Assembly: GCA_002688035.1 (NCBI GenBank)
Contig: NZBU01000008.1
Span: 1 to 64,000, forward strand
Direction: 5' to 3'
Length of the DNA: 64,000 bases
Source of the DNA: Candidatus Iainarchaeum sp.
GTDB lineage: Archaea > Iainarchaeota > Iainarchaeia > Iainarchaeales > GCA-2688035
Shown: piece after piece, positions 34,095 to 42,218 of the stretch
Numbering within the stretch: position 1 is the stretch's first letter
Layout of the letters: every line of letters starts with the position of its first letter
Notes under the pieces: model-generated
The model's input: the letters and a program-made list of their open reading frames with translations, nothing else
Told to the model about the DNA's origin: nothing
Databases searched by the model: none
Made by a program: the position numbers and the translations under genes

Positions 34095-34163
34095 TGTGGA
34101 TCACGGCAAAAAGAGTAATTTGCACCAACTAATTAAAGCAAAAGGGGTTTAAAAGACTTCAGC

Positions 34164-34952
34164 CTATTTGCCAAACTGCTTTTTAAGATAGTAGAATGCC
34201 ACAGCCAAATTGCTGAAAACTGTTGCAAACAACCAGAAAATCAGGAAAAGTATACTTGTAATTATTTCGTCACTGAAAAGAGTTTCAATGGCCTCCTCAA
34301 TTCTTAGAATAAAAGTGGATAGCACTGAAACCACAAACAAGAAGATTATAACCGATAAGAATTTCTTCTTTGTGAAAACCCAGCTTTTGGCAAGAGCCTC
34401 TTTTACTCCGAGATTATCAATTGCCATTGCGGGAATGGTGAAAGAGAGCTTTACAAACACATAGAACAAAAGCACTGCAAACAGCATACTAAGTATAAAT
34501 CCAATTGTAGCCGGTAGTAGCATGAACAGCCAGAGTAATATTGCTGAAAAGAAACCTATCACATAAAAGAACACTATCAGCGCTACAATCTTCCCAAATG
34601 CTTCTTTAGTTGCCCTCAACGCTTCTCCAATCGATCCCCCGCCAGCTGAAAGATCATTTGCTACTTTGCTGTAGAAGAATGCTGTTGCAGCCCAGATCAC
34701 ACTGAACACAAACACTAACAATACAACACTTAGTATTTCGATTGGATACATTGCCAAAAAGTGTATTGGCAGGGCAAACAGCGGGCTCTCAGGAACATTC
34801 TCAAGGAAAAGCACTTCAACCAGCAGGTTTGCAAGTGGCTCGATAAAAAGGAATATCAGTGCAACAAGTAATGTCGGAATAACAATTGGCGGAATAAGCA
34901 ATGCGGGTTTCTTCACAATGCTCTTAAATGCCTTTAATATGGAGTCTATCAA
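34164..34952 (-). CDS. Polytopic membrane protein, unassigned
   Basis: 262 residues with about six helices (IVIPTLLVALIFLFI, LAMYPIEILSVVLLVFVF and others). The loops include DLSAGGGSIGEALRATKEAFGK and DNLGVKEALAKSWVFTKKKF, which resemble the repeated amphipathic segments of DUF4013/YciC-like membrane proteins. No enzymatic motif is apparent. It lies immediately before the smc gene on the same strand, 69 bp away, but probably is a separate unit. Confidence 0.5.
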   Translation of the reverse strand: MIDSILKAFKSIVKKPALLIPPIVIPTLLVALIFLFIEPLANLLVEVLFLENVPESPLFALPIHFLAMYPIEILSVVLLVFVFSVIWAATAFFYSKVANDLSAGGGSIGEALRATKEAFGKIVALIVFFYVIGFFSAILLWLFMLLPATIGFILSMLFAVLLFYVFVKLSFTIPAMAIDNLGVKEALAKSWVFTKKKFLSVIIFLFVVSVLSTFILRIEEAIETLFSDEIITSILFLIFWLFATVFSNLAVAFYYLKKQFGK

Positions 34953-35103
34953 TCAATTCGCCTCTTGGTTATAATAAGCATTTCTGGTTTTTATAGTTAT
35001 TGTTTAGCTTTTAGGGCCTCTACTAATACCTTTAAATTCTTTGCCTTTGAACAAATTATTAGTTGAAACGCTTTTTTTAGCGATTTTTTTAATTGGTGTT
35101 TTT

Positions 35104-35385
35104 ATGAACTTACCTAAGACTATAAAGGATTACTGTAAGAAGTGCAGCAAGCATACAGACCATAAGCTCAAGCACTTTAAGGCAGGCTCGCCCAGAGCTC
35201 TTGCAGAGGGAAACAGGAAGAACGCCGCAAAGAAGAAGGGTTATAAGGGAAAATACCAGTTTCCTGCAACAATCAAAAAGCAGAACAAGAAAGGCTGCTT
35301 CCTGGCCGAATGTGGCGTATGCAAGACAAAACACTACTTTGTTATTCCAAAGAGAATGAAGAAAATCGAGCTAATATCGGCTTAA
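35104..35385 (+). CDS. rpl44e: 50S ribosomal protein L44e
   Basis: 93 residues from ATG 35104 (the track start is 21 codons too early). Zinc ribbon cysteines are in YCKKCSKHTDHK and AECGVCKTKH. The central basic stretch is KNAAKKKGYKGKYQFPA. A TATA-like ctttaaattc (35028-35037) precedes it. The usual partner S27e is not adjacent. Confidence 0.95.
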   Translation: MNLPKTIKDYCKKCSKHTDHKLKHFKAGSPRALAEGNRKNAAKKKGYKGKYQFPATIKKQNKKGCFLAECGVCKTKHYFVIPKRMKKIELISA

Positions 35386-35433
35386 CCGTTGTTAACAACT
35401 CCCTTTAAAATCTTTTTTTGTTAATTGTTCTTT

Positions 35434-36261
35434 ATGACCCAGAGGAACAACATTCTTCTCATTGTAAAGCAGCAGCCAGGAATTGATTATAATTCTCTGC
35501 TCAACAAAATTTCTTCTTCTTATGGCAGCATCAACTCTGCGCGAGCCGCACTCTCCCGGGCACTCAAAGATCTTTCAGCTCTCGGAATGCTGAAGCGGCA
35601 GGGCAACAATATTTTTATTACTGCTAAGGGATCTGCATCAATCAATCAGGAAATGAAATCAAAGCTAATACTAAAGCTAAACCAAAGCATTAAGGGAAAG
35701 AATCCTGTTGAGGAAATCAACAGCATTGTTGAAATGCTTTCAACCCTCATAGAGCGAAGCAAGCAGGACCGTGACCTACTTAAAGCGGCAAAGGGCAGTG
35801 CAGAATTTTACATTGCAGACCTTGCAGAACTAAAGGAGGGACTGGACAAACGAATTCACAATCTCAATTATTTGGGAGGTATAATGCTTCAGCAAATTTC
35901 CTCGCTCCAGGAACTAAACTTCAACGACAACAGAAAACAGCCATTTGACCCAAAAACAAAAAAAATTGTTTCCCAACTTGTTCAATCCCAAAAGTCTGAG
36001 GAACTAACAGCCGAATTCCTAAAGCAAGATTTGCTTCAGCATGCCACTACTGAGTTAAATGGGAAACAGCAGGGTAACACTCTAATCCTTGACAAGAAGC
36101 ACTTGGCTAAACTCCTTTCATTTATTGAAAAGAACTCTCAAACAGAGAGCAGTCCAGTAAACCTCTACTTGCCGCCATTAAAAATAATAATTGATTTTCC
36201 GCACATTTATTTCACAGGTTCCTGCAACAAGCTAAATAGCATTCTTGGAGAAGAAAAATAA
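35434..36261 (+). CDS. Winged-helix DNA-binding protein with long helical C-terminus, unassigned
   Basis: 275 residues from ATG 35434. Residues 1-70 are a winged-helix domain (NNILLIVKQQPGIDYNSLLN, SARAALSRALKDLSALGML, then NNIFITAKGS). The rest is mostly helical with no named family, ending with a hydrophobic PLKIIIDFPHIYFTGS. It lies between rpl44e and a tRNA gene. It may be a transcription factor, but no target is visible. Confidence 0.6.
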   Translation: MTQRNNILLIVKQQPGIDYNSLLNKISSSYGSINSARAALSRALKDLSALGMLKRQGNNIFITAKGSASINQEMKSKLILKLNQSIKGKNPVEEINSIVEMLSTLIERSKQDRDLLKAAKGSAEFYIADLAELKEGLDKRIHNLNYLGGIMLQQISSLQELNFNDNRKQPFDPKTKKIVSQLVQSQKSEELTAEFLKQDLLQHATTELNGKQQGNTLILDKKHLAKLLSFIEKNSQTESSPVNLYLPPLKIIIDFPHIYFTGSCNKLNSILGEEK

Positions 36262-36265
36262 CAAC

Positions 36266-36336
36266 GCGTCTGTCAGTCAGTGGTAGGCTTCGAGCTTCCC
36301 AAGCTCGTAACCCGGGTTCGAGTCCCGGCGGACGCA
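36266..36336 (+). tRNA. tRNA-Gly (CCC)
   Basis: A 71-nt cloverleaf: acceptor GCGTCTG with CGGACGC, D stem AGTC with GGCT, anticodon stem CGAGC/GCTCG around loop TTCCCAA (anticodon CCC), T arm CCGGG-TTCGAGT-CCCGG. Discriminator A, CCA not encoded. It starts 4 nt after the upstream stop; the tgt ATG follows 9 nt after its 3' end. Confidence 0.95.
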
Positions 36337-36345
36337 TTGATACCA

Positions 36346-37425
36346 ATGTTCAAACTTCAGTCTACTGACGGAAAGGCCCGTGCAGGAATTCTAAAAACAG
36401 CGCACGGCAAAGTTCGCACTCCTTTATTCATGCCAGTTGCAACCAAAGCCTCATTCAAGTGGGTCGCATTACAAGATGCAGAGAAGGCTGGCGTCGAATG
36501 CTTTATCTCAAACTCCTATATTCTCTCGCTTCGTCCTGGCGTTCCTGTAATAAAAAAAGCTGGTGGTTTGCATAAGTTCATGAACTGGGACAAAGGTATT
36601 TTTACAGACTCTGGCGGCTTCCAACTCATTAGCGACGAGCTCTTCTTGAAAATGAATGACTCTGGAATTTATTTCCGAAATCCTTTTGATAAAAACCGCG
36701 ACTTTCTCACCCCGGAAAAGAGCATGCAAATCCAGGAAGATATTGGGGCAGATGTTGCAATGGCCTTGGATGACATGCCGCGCTATGGCAGCAATGCTAA
36801 GCGCCTGGAAGAGAGCGCTGCTCGTACATTTGAGTGGGCCAAGCGCTGTCTTGATTCCCATAATTCAAAGAAACAACTCTTATTTGGAATTGCGCAGGGC
36901 GGAACAAACAAAAAACGGCGCAAAAAAAGTGCAGAGCAAATCTCATCACTCCCTTTTGATGGTTTTGCACTGGGGGGCCTTGCAGTCGGAGAACCAAAGA
37001 AAAAAATGATGGAGATGGCAAAAATAAATCTTTCAATTTTCCCAGGGAAAAGCCCACGCTACTTGATGGGTTTAGGCTCTCCAAAAGAACTGATTGAAGC
37101 AATTTCATTTGGCGCAGACATATTCGATAGCTGCTTTCCCACAAGAACCGCGCGCCATGGCCTTGCCTTCACTTGCAAAGGCAACATAGACATTTCAAAG
37201 GGAAAATTCAAACTTGATTTGAAGCCACTTGATGAAAAGTGCGGTTGCCCTGTCTGTAAAAGCCATAGCCGCTCCTACATCCACCACTTGTTCAAGGTAA
37301 AGGAAGAGAACGGAAAACTCCTTCTTTCCACGCACAACATTTACTTTATCACAAAGCTGATGCAGGATGCGAGAAAAGCAATTTTAGACGGGAAGTTCAT
37401 TACCTTCAAGAAAAAGTTCACATAG
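36346..37425 (+). CDS. tgt: tRNA-guanine transglycosylase, bacterial/queuine-type single-domain form
   Basis: 359 residues from ATG 36346. Motifs are GIFTDSGGFQ (Asp acid), FGIAQGGT, GFALGGLAVGE, FDSCFPTRTARHG (second catalytic Asp) and zinc ligands in CGCPVCKSHSRSYIHHL. Archaeal ArcTGT is much longer (PUA and C1-C3 domains) and carries DSGSFQ; the DSGGFQ and single-domain length here match bacterial/eukaryotic TGT. It exchanges a base in tRNA: queuine/preQ1 at G34 is likely, archaeosine at G15 cannot be excluded. A gene transfer from bacteria is one explanation. Confidence 0.9.
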   Translation: MFKLQSTDGKARAGILKTAHGKVRTPLFMPVATKASFKWVALQDAEKAGVECFISNSYILSLRPGVPVIKKAGGLHKFMNWDKGIFTDSGGFQLISDELFLKMNDSGIYFRNPFDKNRDFLTPEKSMQIQEDIGADVAMALDDMPRYGSNAKRLEESAARTFEWAKRCLDSHNSKKQLLFGIAQGGTNKKRRKKSAEQISSLPFDGFALGGLAVGEPKKKMMEMAKINLSIFPGKSPRYLMGLGSPKELIEAISFGADIFDSCFPTRTARHGLAFTCKGNIDISKGKFKLDLKPLDEKCGCPVCKSHSRSYIHHLFKVKEENGKLLLSTHNIYFITKLMQDARKAILDGKFITFKKKFT

Positions 37426-37431
37426 CTTTTG

Positions 37432-38397
37432 TTATTCCTTGATTTCCACATTGTCAATTTGACCGTCGCCATCCAGGTCAAGTCCCTCTACAACTTTTGC
37501 TTCAACACTTTCTTTGTTTGTGTTGCCCTGTATTATGGCTTCGATGTTTTTAATGAGAGAAATTATTGCAGCTTTTGTTCCAGCATTTCTGTTTCCTGCC
37601 ACAAGCAAAATCTTTTTGTTTTTGAAGAAGGGATGCTCAACTTTTTCAATGACTCCAATAGCATCCTCATTGTAATCGTTTCCACTTAGCTCACTCTTAA
37701 TTAAGTAGTGGCCGCCGTTTGGCGAAAATTTTATGGGTAAGTGTTCGTTCAGTTCCTCACACAGCTTGTTGGTGATTGGACCTCCAACTACAATTAGGTT
37801 TTCATCCAAAGAATCTAAACTTGAAACTTGTGTATCTAGGAAAACGAGTGGAAACTCAAATGATTCTACAAGGCTTCCAATAAATGCTGCAAGCTCTACC
37901 GCGAGGTGACCATCCCTTGCCCTGGCCTTCAAAGGGCCGTGTGGGTCTGGACTTCCAATTACTATCTTACAATTAAGCTTCCCGTTATGTATAAACGGAG
38001 TCATAAATTCTTCCAATTGTTTGTCCAACTTCTTCTCTTTTCCCTGGAAAAACACCGATTCTTTTGCCCGCTCAATCTTCTTGAGGTTGGGAACGAGCGC
38101 AAAAGCAGAGTCTACGAGTGCATAGTATTTGGCGAGCGCACCCTGCTTCTCCTCGGTCTTTTTTACCTCTATAATACCTGCTTTTTTGAGCTGCTTGATA
38201 TAATAGTACACTTTTTGTTCGTGCAGATTCAATTTTTTGGCTATTTCTGCAGGATAATATGGTTTTTCTGCCAGCAAACCCACTACTTTCCAGGCATTGG
38301 CCGAAGCTAAAGGCTTTAGCTCTTCGGCCTTCTCAAGTATCTTTACAGGCACTTTAAAGCCCTTTCCATTTCGCTCTAAATTCAGGAAGTTTGTCAA
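37432..38397 (-). CDS. HTH regulator fused to S-layer-protein-like C-terminal domain
   Basis: 321 residues. Residues 35-95 form a winged helix (LAEKPYYPAEIAKKLNLHEQ, KVYYYIKQLKKAGIIEV). The rest follows the pattern of the C-terminal part of archaeal S-layer proteins of the MJ0822 type: GSPDPHGPLKARARDGH, LIVVGGPITNKLCEELNE, AGVIEKVEHPF, and the ending GLDLDGDGQIDNVEI, an EF-hand-like DxDxDG loop. There is no signal peptide or membrane helix, so it is cytosolic. The start is a TTG. It sits upstream of the third Cys-rich PEF gene. Confidence 0.6.
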   Translation of the reverse strand: MTNFLNLERNGKGFKVPVKILEKAEELKPLASANAWKVVGLLAEKPYYPAEIAKKLNLHEQKVYYYIKQLKKAGIIEVKKTEEKQGALAKYYALVDSAFALVPNLKKIERAKESVFFQGKEKKLDKQLEEFMTPFIHNGKLNCKIVIGSPDPHGPLKARARDGHLAVELAAFIGSLVESFEFPLVFLDTQVSSLDSLDENLIVVGGPITNKLCEELNEHLPIKFSPNGGHYLIKSELSGNDYNEDAIGVIEKVEHPFFKNKKILLVAGNRNAGTKAAIISLIKNIEAIIQGNTNKESVEAKVVEGLDLDGDGQIDNVEIKE

Positions 38398-38402
38398 AAA
38401 AC

Positions 38403-38456
38403 AACACCACTTAAATTAATTCATAATGGTACTACGAATAGATTAATAATGGTGTT
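38403..38456. promoter_or_regulatory. Inverted and direct repeats upstream of the HTH/S-layer-like gene
   Basis: AACACCA (38403-38409) and TGGTGTT (38450-38456) form an inverted repeat spanning the promoter, and ATAATGGT occurs twice (38423-38430, 38446-38453). The arrangement suggests an operator for the adjacent HTH protein, perhaps autoregulation. Confidence 0.35.
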
Positions 38457-38994
38457 ATTTGTTTTTTAAAGCTTTGCCCTGGCCTATTTCCTTTTTCCTG
38501 AACAGGATTGAAGGCAAAGCGATTGCTGCTATGAGCGCGATTATTCCTGTTGAAAACTGCATTTCGCTGAATTCTATTCCAAAGAATTCTGGAATGTGGC
38601 AGTAAGCTGCTGTCTCTGTTGCGCATGTAATTATTGCCCACACACATGGATTGCAGGCTAGGGTGTCGATGGTGTCAGGTTTACAGTATGATTCGCATAC
38701 GCCTTCGGAAAGAGCAGTACATTTTGTTGTGGTATTAGGTTTTGTGGCATACTTACAGTCCGCTCCTGGGTCGTTTGTACATTGAGCAACATATTTGCAT
38801 TGGCCTCTACCACATCCCTGTTCTGTGCTAAAATAATTGGGGCAACTCGCAGATGTTTTCCCTGCGCAGTTCGCTAATTTTGCTCCAGTGCAGGTTGCAA
38901 CACCAAAAACATTTACAGAGCTAAACAAAAGAAGCAGCAAAACCAAAACAGCCAGAATTCTTGTTTTAATGTTTTCACCAACATATATATACAT
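38455..38994 (-). CDS. Secreted Cys-rich protein with PEF-type C-terminal anchor (paralog C)
   Basis: 179 residues. The signal peptide follows a short N-terminal stretch (ILAVLVLLLLLFSSVNVFG), then a Cys-rich body with CxxxxxCxxC-type spacings, then HIPEFFGIEFSEM, TGIIALIAAIALPSILF and a tail RKKEIGQGKALKNK. Its tail is the same as that of paralogs A and B. The ATG at 38994 sits inside a TATA-like ATATATATG region, so the start may be slightly downstream. It abuts the HTH/S-layer-like gene. Confidence 0.7.
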   Translation of the reverse strand: MYIYVGENIKTRILAVLVLLLLLFSSVNVFGVATCTGAKLANCAGKTSASCPNYFSTEQGCGRGQCKYVAQCTNDPGADCKYATKPNTTTKCTALSEGVCESYCKPDTIDTLACNPCVWAIITCATETAAYCHIPEFFGIEFSEMQFSTGIIALIAAIALPSILFRKKEIGQGKALKNK

Positions 38995-39019
38995 ATTCTG
39001 AAATTTAATGGTTTCGCCC

Positions 39020-39775
39020 TCATAGAAAAGCCGGCTGAATTACCCCGGCAAGCCAGAGCAGGGTAATTATCGCCGGCTGGTGCAGGAAATAAATTATCAG
39101 AGATTTTCTTCCCATCCAACTAAACAATTTCAGCACTCTGCTCTTTGTTTCAGGTGCCTCTTTTGCCCTTTGGCCGTTTGGGTACAGCTTGCTGCCGGCG
39201 AAGATTCCCAGGAAAACAATCCCAAGCCAGGGGAATAGCGGGACCAAATCAAAGGTGTAAAAGCCCGGGGAGTATGCTGCCGAAACAGAGAAACCCAGCC
39301 AGGTGAAAAGCATTGTGTCCAATGCAATTCCATTAATCAAAAGCCCAACCACAAAAGCAACCAGCCCAAATGGAAGAGCAAGCTTTGGCCTTGAGAGAAG
39401 AGGATAGGAAATTATTATTGCCGCGCCAATAAAGTGTATTATTCCAAAAAAGATCAATCCTTGTGGAAAGAAAATTAGAGTAAATGCAGTTATAATCAGG
39501 CCCATTGAGAAAATTCTTAGACCTCTTTTAATATACTTCCAAGCAAGGCGTGTTCCTACAATATTTCCATTTGTTTTGGCATAGCTCAATGTAAGCGAAA
39601 CGCCCACCAAAAAAACAAAGATTGCAACAGTTGCCCTCGCCAGCCAGAAAAGTTCCATGCTCCAGGCACTGAAATCAAACCTTGTAAAATAATCCAAATC
39701 AAAGAAAATATGGAAAACAATCATTAACACAATTGCAATGCCGCGAATAAAATCTACTTCCCAAATTCTTTGCAT
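39020..39775 (-). CDS. DUF1624/HGSNAT-type membrane acyltransferase
   Basis: 251 residues, about seven helices. It starts with RIWEVDFIRGIAIVLMIVFHIFFD, which is the family motif (D-x-x-R-G near the N-terminus and a membrane His), and later has FFGIIHFIGAAIIIS and LFSWMGRKSLIIYFLHQP. The heparan-glucosaminide acetyltransferase fold moves acetyl groups from acetyl-CoA across the membrane to an amino sugar. Here it is close to the amino-sugar operon, but divergent from it. Confidence 0.8.
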   Translation of the reverse strand: MQRIWEVDFIRGIAIVLMIVFHIFFDLDYFTRFDFSAWSMELFWLARATVAIFVFLVGVSLTLSYAKTNGNIVGTRLAWKYIKRGLRIFSMGLIITAFTLIFFPQGLIFFGIIHFIGAAIIISYPLLSRPKLALPFGLVAFVVGLLINGIALDTMLFTWLGFSVSAAYSPGFYTFDLVPLFPWLGIVFLGIFAGSKLYPNGQRAKEAPETKSRVLKLFSWMGRKSLIIYFLHQPAIITLLWLAGVIQPAFL

Positions 39776-39852
39776 GGAGAAGTGATAACTAAAAGTTTTT
39801 TTATAATGGTCTGATTATTTTCCCTGCTTTTTTGTCTGTTTCGAGGCTTGTT

Positions 39853-39904
39853 CTAAGAAAATTTTCTTAGTACTCAGTTGATTTGGTTTGCGGGTTTTAT
39901 ATAG
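39853..39904 (+). promoter_or_regulatory. glmS promoter with perfect 18-bp palindrome
   Basis: CTAAGAAAATTTTCTTAG (39853-39870) is a perfect palindrome. It lies 23-40 bp before the TATA core GTTTTATATAG (39894-39904), which is itself 41 nt from the glmS ATG. This is a likely activator or repressor site for the amino-sugar operon. Confidence 0.5.
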
Positions 39905-39944
39905 CCGCGAAGACCCTCTTTATTATCTACTAGTGGTTTTTACA

Positions 39945-41759
39945 ATGTGCGGAATAGTTGGTTACAGTGGAGAAAAGAATGCATCTGAATTGCTGCCCTC
40001 TTGCTTGCGAAAGTTGGATTACAGGGGCTATGACAGCTTTGGATTTGCAGTACAGGCAAACCCGACTATTGCTGTTGAAAAGCACGCTGGTAGGCTTGAT
40101 GGTTTTACCTCACAACTACCGGAAAGCAAGCTTGGAATTGCGCATACGCGCTGGGCCACACACGGCTCTGTCACAGAGAAGAATGCCCACCCACACATGA
40201 GCTGTGATGGTAGTATTGCAGTAGTTCACAATGGGATCATTGAAAACTATTCGGAATTAAGGGAGCAACTGAAACAGCAGGGCCACAAATTTGTTTCTGA
40301 AACAGATTCAGAAGTAATTCCACACCTTATTGAAGGTCTGCTTGCGCAGGGAAAAAGCTTTGAAGAGGCTGTAAGAGAAACTTGCGATTCCCTTCAAGGA
40401 ACTTTTGCCCTCCTGATTCTCAACAAAGAGAGCAACAAGCTTGTTGCAGCCAGAAAGGGCTCTCCCTTGGTAATTGGGGTTGGCAAGAATGAGAACTTTG
40501 TTGCAAGCGATGTAACAGCCTTTATTGAATTCACAAAGGATGTAATTTTCCTTGATGACAACGAACTTGCAATTGTTGATGGGAATGTTGAAGTTCAAAA
40601 TTTTAGCACAGGAAAAAAGTTGGATAAAAAGGTTTCCAAAATTGAGTGGGATGCAGAGCAAGCTGAAAAATCTGGGTACAAGCACTTTATGTTAAAAGAA
40701 ATTTTTGAGCAGCCTGAAGCTGCACAGAAATGTTTGCAGGGCCGTATCAAGGATGGAAAGGTGGTTCTACCCGAACTAGAGGGGCGGGATGAAAAGTTGA
40801 AGGAGATTAATCGTGTAATTATTGTTGCCTGTGGTACTTCGTGGCACGCAGGCCTTGTTGCAGAATATATTATGGAGGAATTGGTTGGTTTGCCTGTTGA
40901 AGTAGAGTATGCTTCTGAGTTTCGCTATCGTAATCCTATTGTTGATGATAAATGTTTGGTGATAGTGGTTTCTCAGAGCGGTGAAACAGCTGATACTCTT
41001 GCTGCATTGCGTGAGGCAAAGAAAAAGGGCGCATTAGTTATTTCAATCTGCAATGTAATGGGCAGCACTATTGCAAGGGAATCTCATTCTACAATTTACA
41101 ACCGTGCAGGTCCTGAGATAGGTGTTGCAAGCACTAAAGCGTTTACTACACAGCTTATTGTTCTCACTCTTGTTTCACTTTACCTTGCTGATTTAATAAA
41201 ATCAAATCCGCTTGAAAAGCAGCGGGAAATTCTTTCTGCTTTGCAAGAAATTCCCGATAAAATGCAACAGACAGTTGATGAAAGTAATCAAGTGTTGGCG
41301 ATCGCAAAGAAATATTGGGAGAAACCAAATGCACTTTATCTTGGAAGAGGCCCTAACTTCCCGATTGCCTTAGAAGGGGCTTTGAAGCTGAAAGAAATTT
41401 CTTATTTGCATGCAGAGGGGATGTCTGCTGCGGAGATGAAGCACGGCCCTATTGCGTTAATTGACAGTGATATGCCTGCGATCTTTGTTGCGGTAAAGGA
41501 TAAGACTTATAATAAAATTCTTGCGAACATTGAGGAGATAAAGGCGCGAGGCGGAACAGTAATAGCGGTTGCAAGCCCTGCTGATAAGGAAATGGAAGGT
41601 AATGTGGCTGAGGTAATGCACATCGCGAAAACAATTGAGTTGCTGCAGCCTTTGCTAACCGTGCTTCCACTTCAACTTCTTGCTTATTATATTGCGGATA
41701 TTCGTGAGTGCGACATTGACAAACCGCGAAATCTCGCAAAGAGTGTTACAGTTGAGTGA
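39945..41759 (+). CDS. glmS: Glutamine:fructose-6-phosphate aminotransferase (GlmS)
   Basis: 604 residues from ATG 39945, so that Cys2 is the nucleophile of the N-terminal glutaminase (MCGIVGYSG). Further motifs are LDYRGYDSFGFA, HTRWATHGSVTEKNAHPH and the SIS domains (VACGTSWHAGLVAEYIME, VVSQSGETADTLAALREA, and C-terminal DIRECDIDKPRNLAKSVTVE). It makes glucosamine-6-phosphate, first step of UDP-GlcNAc synthesis. It heads an operon with a GNA1-like acetyltransferase and a HAD-GlmR fusion. Confidence 0.97.
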   Translation: MCGIVGYSGEKNASELLPSCLRKLDYRGYDSFGFAVQANPTIAVEKHAGRLDGFTSQLPESKLGIAHTRWATHGSVTEKNAHPHMSCDGSIAVVHNGIIENYSELREQLKQQGHKFVSETDSEVIPHLIEGLLAQGKSFEEAVRETCDSLQGTFALLILNKESNKLVAARKGSPLVIGVGKNENFVASDVTAFIEFTKDVIFLDDNELAIVDGNVEVQNFSTGKKLDKKVSKIEWDAEQAEKSGYKHFMLKEIFEQPEAAQKCLQGRIKDGKVVLPELEGRDEKLKEINRVIIVACGTSWHAGLVAEYIMEELVGLPVEVEYASEFRYRNPIVDDKCLVIVVSQSGETADTLAALREAKKKGALVISICNVMGSTIARESHSTIYNRAGPEIGVASTKAFTTQLIVLTLVSLYLADLIKSNPLEKQREILSALQEIPDKMQQTVDESNQVLAIAKKYWEKPNALYLGRGPNFPIALEGALKLKEISYLHAEGMSAAEMKHGPIALIDSDMPAIFVAVKDKTYNKILANIEEIKARGGTVIAVASPADKEMEGNVAEVMHIAKTIELLQPLLTVLPLQLLAYYIADIRECDIDKPRNLAKSVTVE

Positions 41760-41763
41760 TTTT

Positions 41764-42207
41764 ATGGTTGAAGAACTTAAAGAAGTAAGAGAGCAGGATT
41801 TAGAGCAGGTGCTACCTGTACTTTATCAGCTCAGTCCGCAAAAAGAAGAGGACAAGAATGTTAGTCAGGATGAATTGCGCAAAATTCTCGCAAAAATAAT
41901 TTCGGATGACAACTATTTTATGTATGTGTTGGAGGTGGAGGGTAATATTGTTGGAATTGGCAGTTTGCTTATACAGTTGAATTTGTCGCATGGTGGCAAG
42001 CCCTATGGTCATATTGAGAATGTTGTTGTTGACAATCTGAACAGGAAAAATGGTACTGGGAAAAAGATAGTGGCGAAATTAATTGAGAAGGCAAAGGAAA
42101 AGGGATGTTATAAGATAGTTCTGGCCTGCGAAGCCAACAATATTCCATTTTATGAAAAGTCTGGTTTGAATGAAACTGGCGAAGTTGAAATGCGTCTGGA
42201 TTTTTAG
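41764..42207 (+). CDS. GNAT acetyltransferase, GNA1-like (glucosamine-6-phosphate N-acetyltransferase)
   Basis: 147 residues from ATG 41764. The C-terminal half (GHIENVVVDNLNRKNGTGKK, then EKGCYKIVLACEANNIPFYE and a final GEVEMRL) follows eukaryotic GNA1 sequence: GHIEDvvV, the G-x-G-K acetyl-CoA loop, GCYKiiLdC, the FYEK motif and EMQ/R end. GNA1 acetylates glucosamine-6-phosphate using acetyl-CoA, the eukaryote-type order, unlike the bacterial GlmU route. Being directly after glmS, this assignment is well supported. It begins 4 nt after the glmS stop. Confidence 0.8.
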   Translation: MVEELKEVREQDLEQVLPVLYQLSPQKEEDKNVSQDELRKILAKIISDDNYFMYVLEVEGNIVGIGSLLIQLNLSHGGKPYGHIENVVVDNLNRKNGTGKKIVAKLIEKAKEKGCYKIVLACEANNIPFYEKSGLNETGEVEMRLDF

Positions 42208-42218
42208 AAGTGATTTCT

